Assembly: GCA_028289725.1 (NCBI GenBank)
Contig: JANQOH010000026.1
Span: 1-14,876 of the forward strand
Reading direction: 5' to 3'
DNA from: Alphaproteobacteria bacterium
GTDB lineage: Bacteria; Pseudomonadota; Alphaproteobacteria; UBA7887
Length of the DNA: 14,876 nucleotides
Under the pieces are notes generated by a model that saw nothing but the letters and a program-made list of their open reading frames with translations, ran no database searches and was not told where the DNA came from. Of the stretch, positions 13,847 through 14,876 are shown piece after piece. Each line of letters starts with the position of its first letter. Position 1 is the stretch's first letter. A program made the translations under genes and the position numbers.

Positions 13847-14500
13847 CTAAGCGGCCAGGCGCCCCACGCGCCACCGCGCAATGAGAATACCAGCGGCCAA
13901 CCCGCCCAGATGCGCTTGCCACCCGATCTGGAAGCCGAGCAATGCATAGCCACCCCCGGCGAAGGCCAGCAGCAAATTCACGATCACCAAGAAAACGAGC
14001 AGACCGACGCCCGTGCGCTTCACCGGGCCGCGGCCGAAGCGGATCATCGTTAGCGCCGCGGCGCCGGCCACGCCGTGAACGCCGCCAGAGGCGCCGACCA
14101 GACGGGCCGGGGCGTCACCGACTTGCCACGCCAGGGCAAGCGCCCCCGCGATCGCCGAAACCACGAAGATCAAGGCGAGCGTTCGCCCGCCAAGCGCGCG
14201 CTCGACCGCTGAGCCGAACGCCAGGAGAAACAACGTGTTCGCGGCGAAGTGCCCGAAACCCGAATGAATGACGGCGTGGCCGATGAGCGAAAGGATACTG
14301 CTGAGTGAATAAGCCCCATCCGTCGCAAACTGGCTCCGAAAAATCGCGGCATCGAAAATTAGAAATCGAGCGGCCGCGTGGTCGTAGCCGAAAACGGCCG
14401 TGACCGGGTATCCCGCAACCATGACCAAGCATAAGCCGACGGTCGTCGGTGGCGCATTCAAAAGCGGTTGGCGGGGCGGTGGCTCTTGCGGCTCTTGCAT
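13847..14500 (-). CDS. Rhomboid family intramembrane serine protease
   Basis: The 217-residue product has about six hydrophobic segments after a Pro-rich cytoplasmic start (MQEPQEPPPRQP). Rhomboid catalytic landmarks are present: HFAANTLFLLAFG with the oxyanion His84 and Asn88, the nucleophile Ser138 in VGASGGVHG, and the catalytic His197 in WQAHLGGLAAGIL. Rhomboids cut transmembrane substrates within the membrane; the substrate here is unknown. ATG 14500 is chosen because the longer frame to 14644 runs back through the upstream aldolase gene and has no hydrophobic logic. The ribosome binding site is weak (AGGG about 15 bases before). It follows the threonine aldolase stop by 14 bases, so the two are probably one operon. 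Confidence 0.9.
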   Translation of the reverse strand: MQEPQEPPPRQPLLNAPPTTVGLCLVMVAGYPVTAVFGYDHAAARFLIFDAAIFRSQFATDGAYSLSSILSLIGHAVIHSGFGHFAANTLFLLAFGSAVERALGGRTLALIFVVSAIAGALALAWQVGDAPARLVGASGGVHGVAGAAALTMIRFGRGPVKRTGVGLLVFLVIVNLLLAFAGGGYALLGFQIGWQAHLGGLAAGILIARWRVGRLAA

Positions 14501-14514
14501 GGGATCGCCGGGCC

Positions 14515-14876
14515 CTAATTGGCAACGCAAGCAACAAATTTTGACACAGTGTCCGCGTCGGTTGCGTAAGGCACGACCAGGCGGATCGCCGGGTCCGGGC
14601 CGGGCCATTGGTGAAACTCGAACCCGGCCCGTTCCAGCTTGCAAACAATGTCAGGTTCGGCGCGCACGAAAATTTCATTGGCCTCCACAGGATGCAGCAA
14701 TTCCGTCCGAGGATTGCTCGCCAGGGCTATGGAAATTTCCCGTGCGGCCGAATTGGCCTGCGCAGCTAGCCGAAGCCACAACCCACCTTCGATATAGGCC
14801 TCCAATTGGGCCGACAAGAACCGCATTTTGCTGAGCAAGTGACCGCCCCGCATGCGCCGCCGGCGCAGTGACTCCT
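14515..14876 (-). CDS. Low-specificity L-threonine aldolase, C-terminal part (cut by window edge)
   Basis: The last 120 codons are present and the frame stays open through base 14876. Upstream of the Met at 14853 it reads ESLRRRR, then MRGGHLLSKMRFLSAQLEAY, LWLRLAAQANSAA, HPVEANEIFVR and IRLVVPYATDADTV. This matches the C-terminal domain of PLP-dependent beta-eliminating lyase/threonine aldolases, which split L-threonine (or allo-threonine) to glycine and acetaldehyde. The PLP-binding lysine is outside the window. The Met at 14853 is internal, not the start. Confidence 0.85.
   Translation of the reverse strand, partial: ESLRRRRMRGGHLLSKMRFLSAQLEAYIEGGLWLRLAAQANSAAREISIALASNPRTELLHPVEANEIFVRAEPDIVCKLERAGFEFHQWPGPDPAIRLVVPYATDADTVSKFVACVAN

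Overview
The window reads as chromosomal DNA of a free-living alphaproteobacterium. The evidence is a GC-rich composition, start codons that include GTG and TTG, a glnK-amtB pair, and a large cyclase/ATPase/TPR regulator of a type common in Rhizobiales and Rhodospirillales. I cannot name the genus. Genes are densely packed, and the longest gene-free stretch is about 270 bases. I see no insertion sequence, prophage, CRISPR array or integrase. The content is metabolic and regulatory housekeeping or accessory material; I did not find convincing evidence of a wholly new system.

Layout. Positions 1-81 (minus) hold the first codons of a maleate isomerase/Asp-Glu racemase family gene. Positions 155-1862 (minus) hold glnK followed by amtB, the nitrogen-signalling PII protein and its ammonium channel. 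Their upstream region (1863-2133) carries one sigma-54-like element and repeated GGCAAA motifs. It is shared with a divergent gene for a small cobalamin-independent methionine synthase-like protein (2134-3294, plus). Converging on that gene are a nitroreductase and an aspartate dehydrogenase (4822 to 3298, minus), separated by one base and therefore probably an operon. A SAM-dependent methyltransferase (5065-5745, plus) overlaps at its stop codon with an oppositely oriented HpcH/HpaI aldolase.

From 11087 down to 5742 (minus) lie a malate/lactate dehydrogenase family oxidoreductase, a 1119-residue SAM-domain/class III cyclase/AAA ATPase/TPR protein, and the HpaI-type aldolase. The aldolase and the 2-oxoacid oxidoreductase could act in one small carbon-catabolic pathway, with the cyclase-ATPase as a possible regulator; this is inference from position only. 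Divergent from them is a secreted Sel1-repeat protein followed by a zinc-less MDR oxidoreductase that begins with TTG.

The right end holds tRNA-Glu(CTC) on the minus strand with its CCA encoded and a plausible promoter, a GTG-started hypothetical protein with a long acidic Ala/Glu/Pro tail, a rhomboid-family membrane serine protease, and the C-terminal part of a low-specificity L-threonine aldolase cut by the window edge. The last two lie 14 bases apart and are probably co-transcribed.
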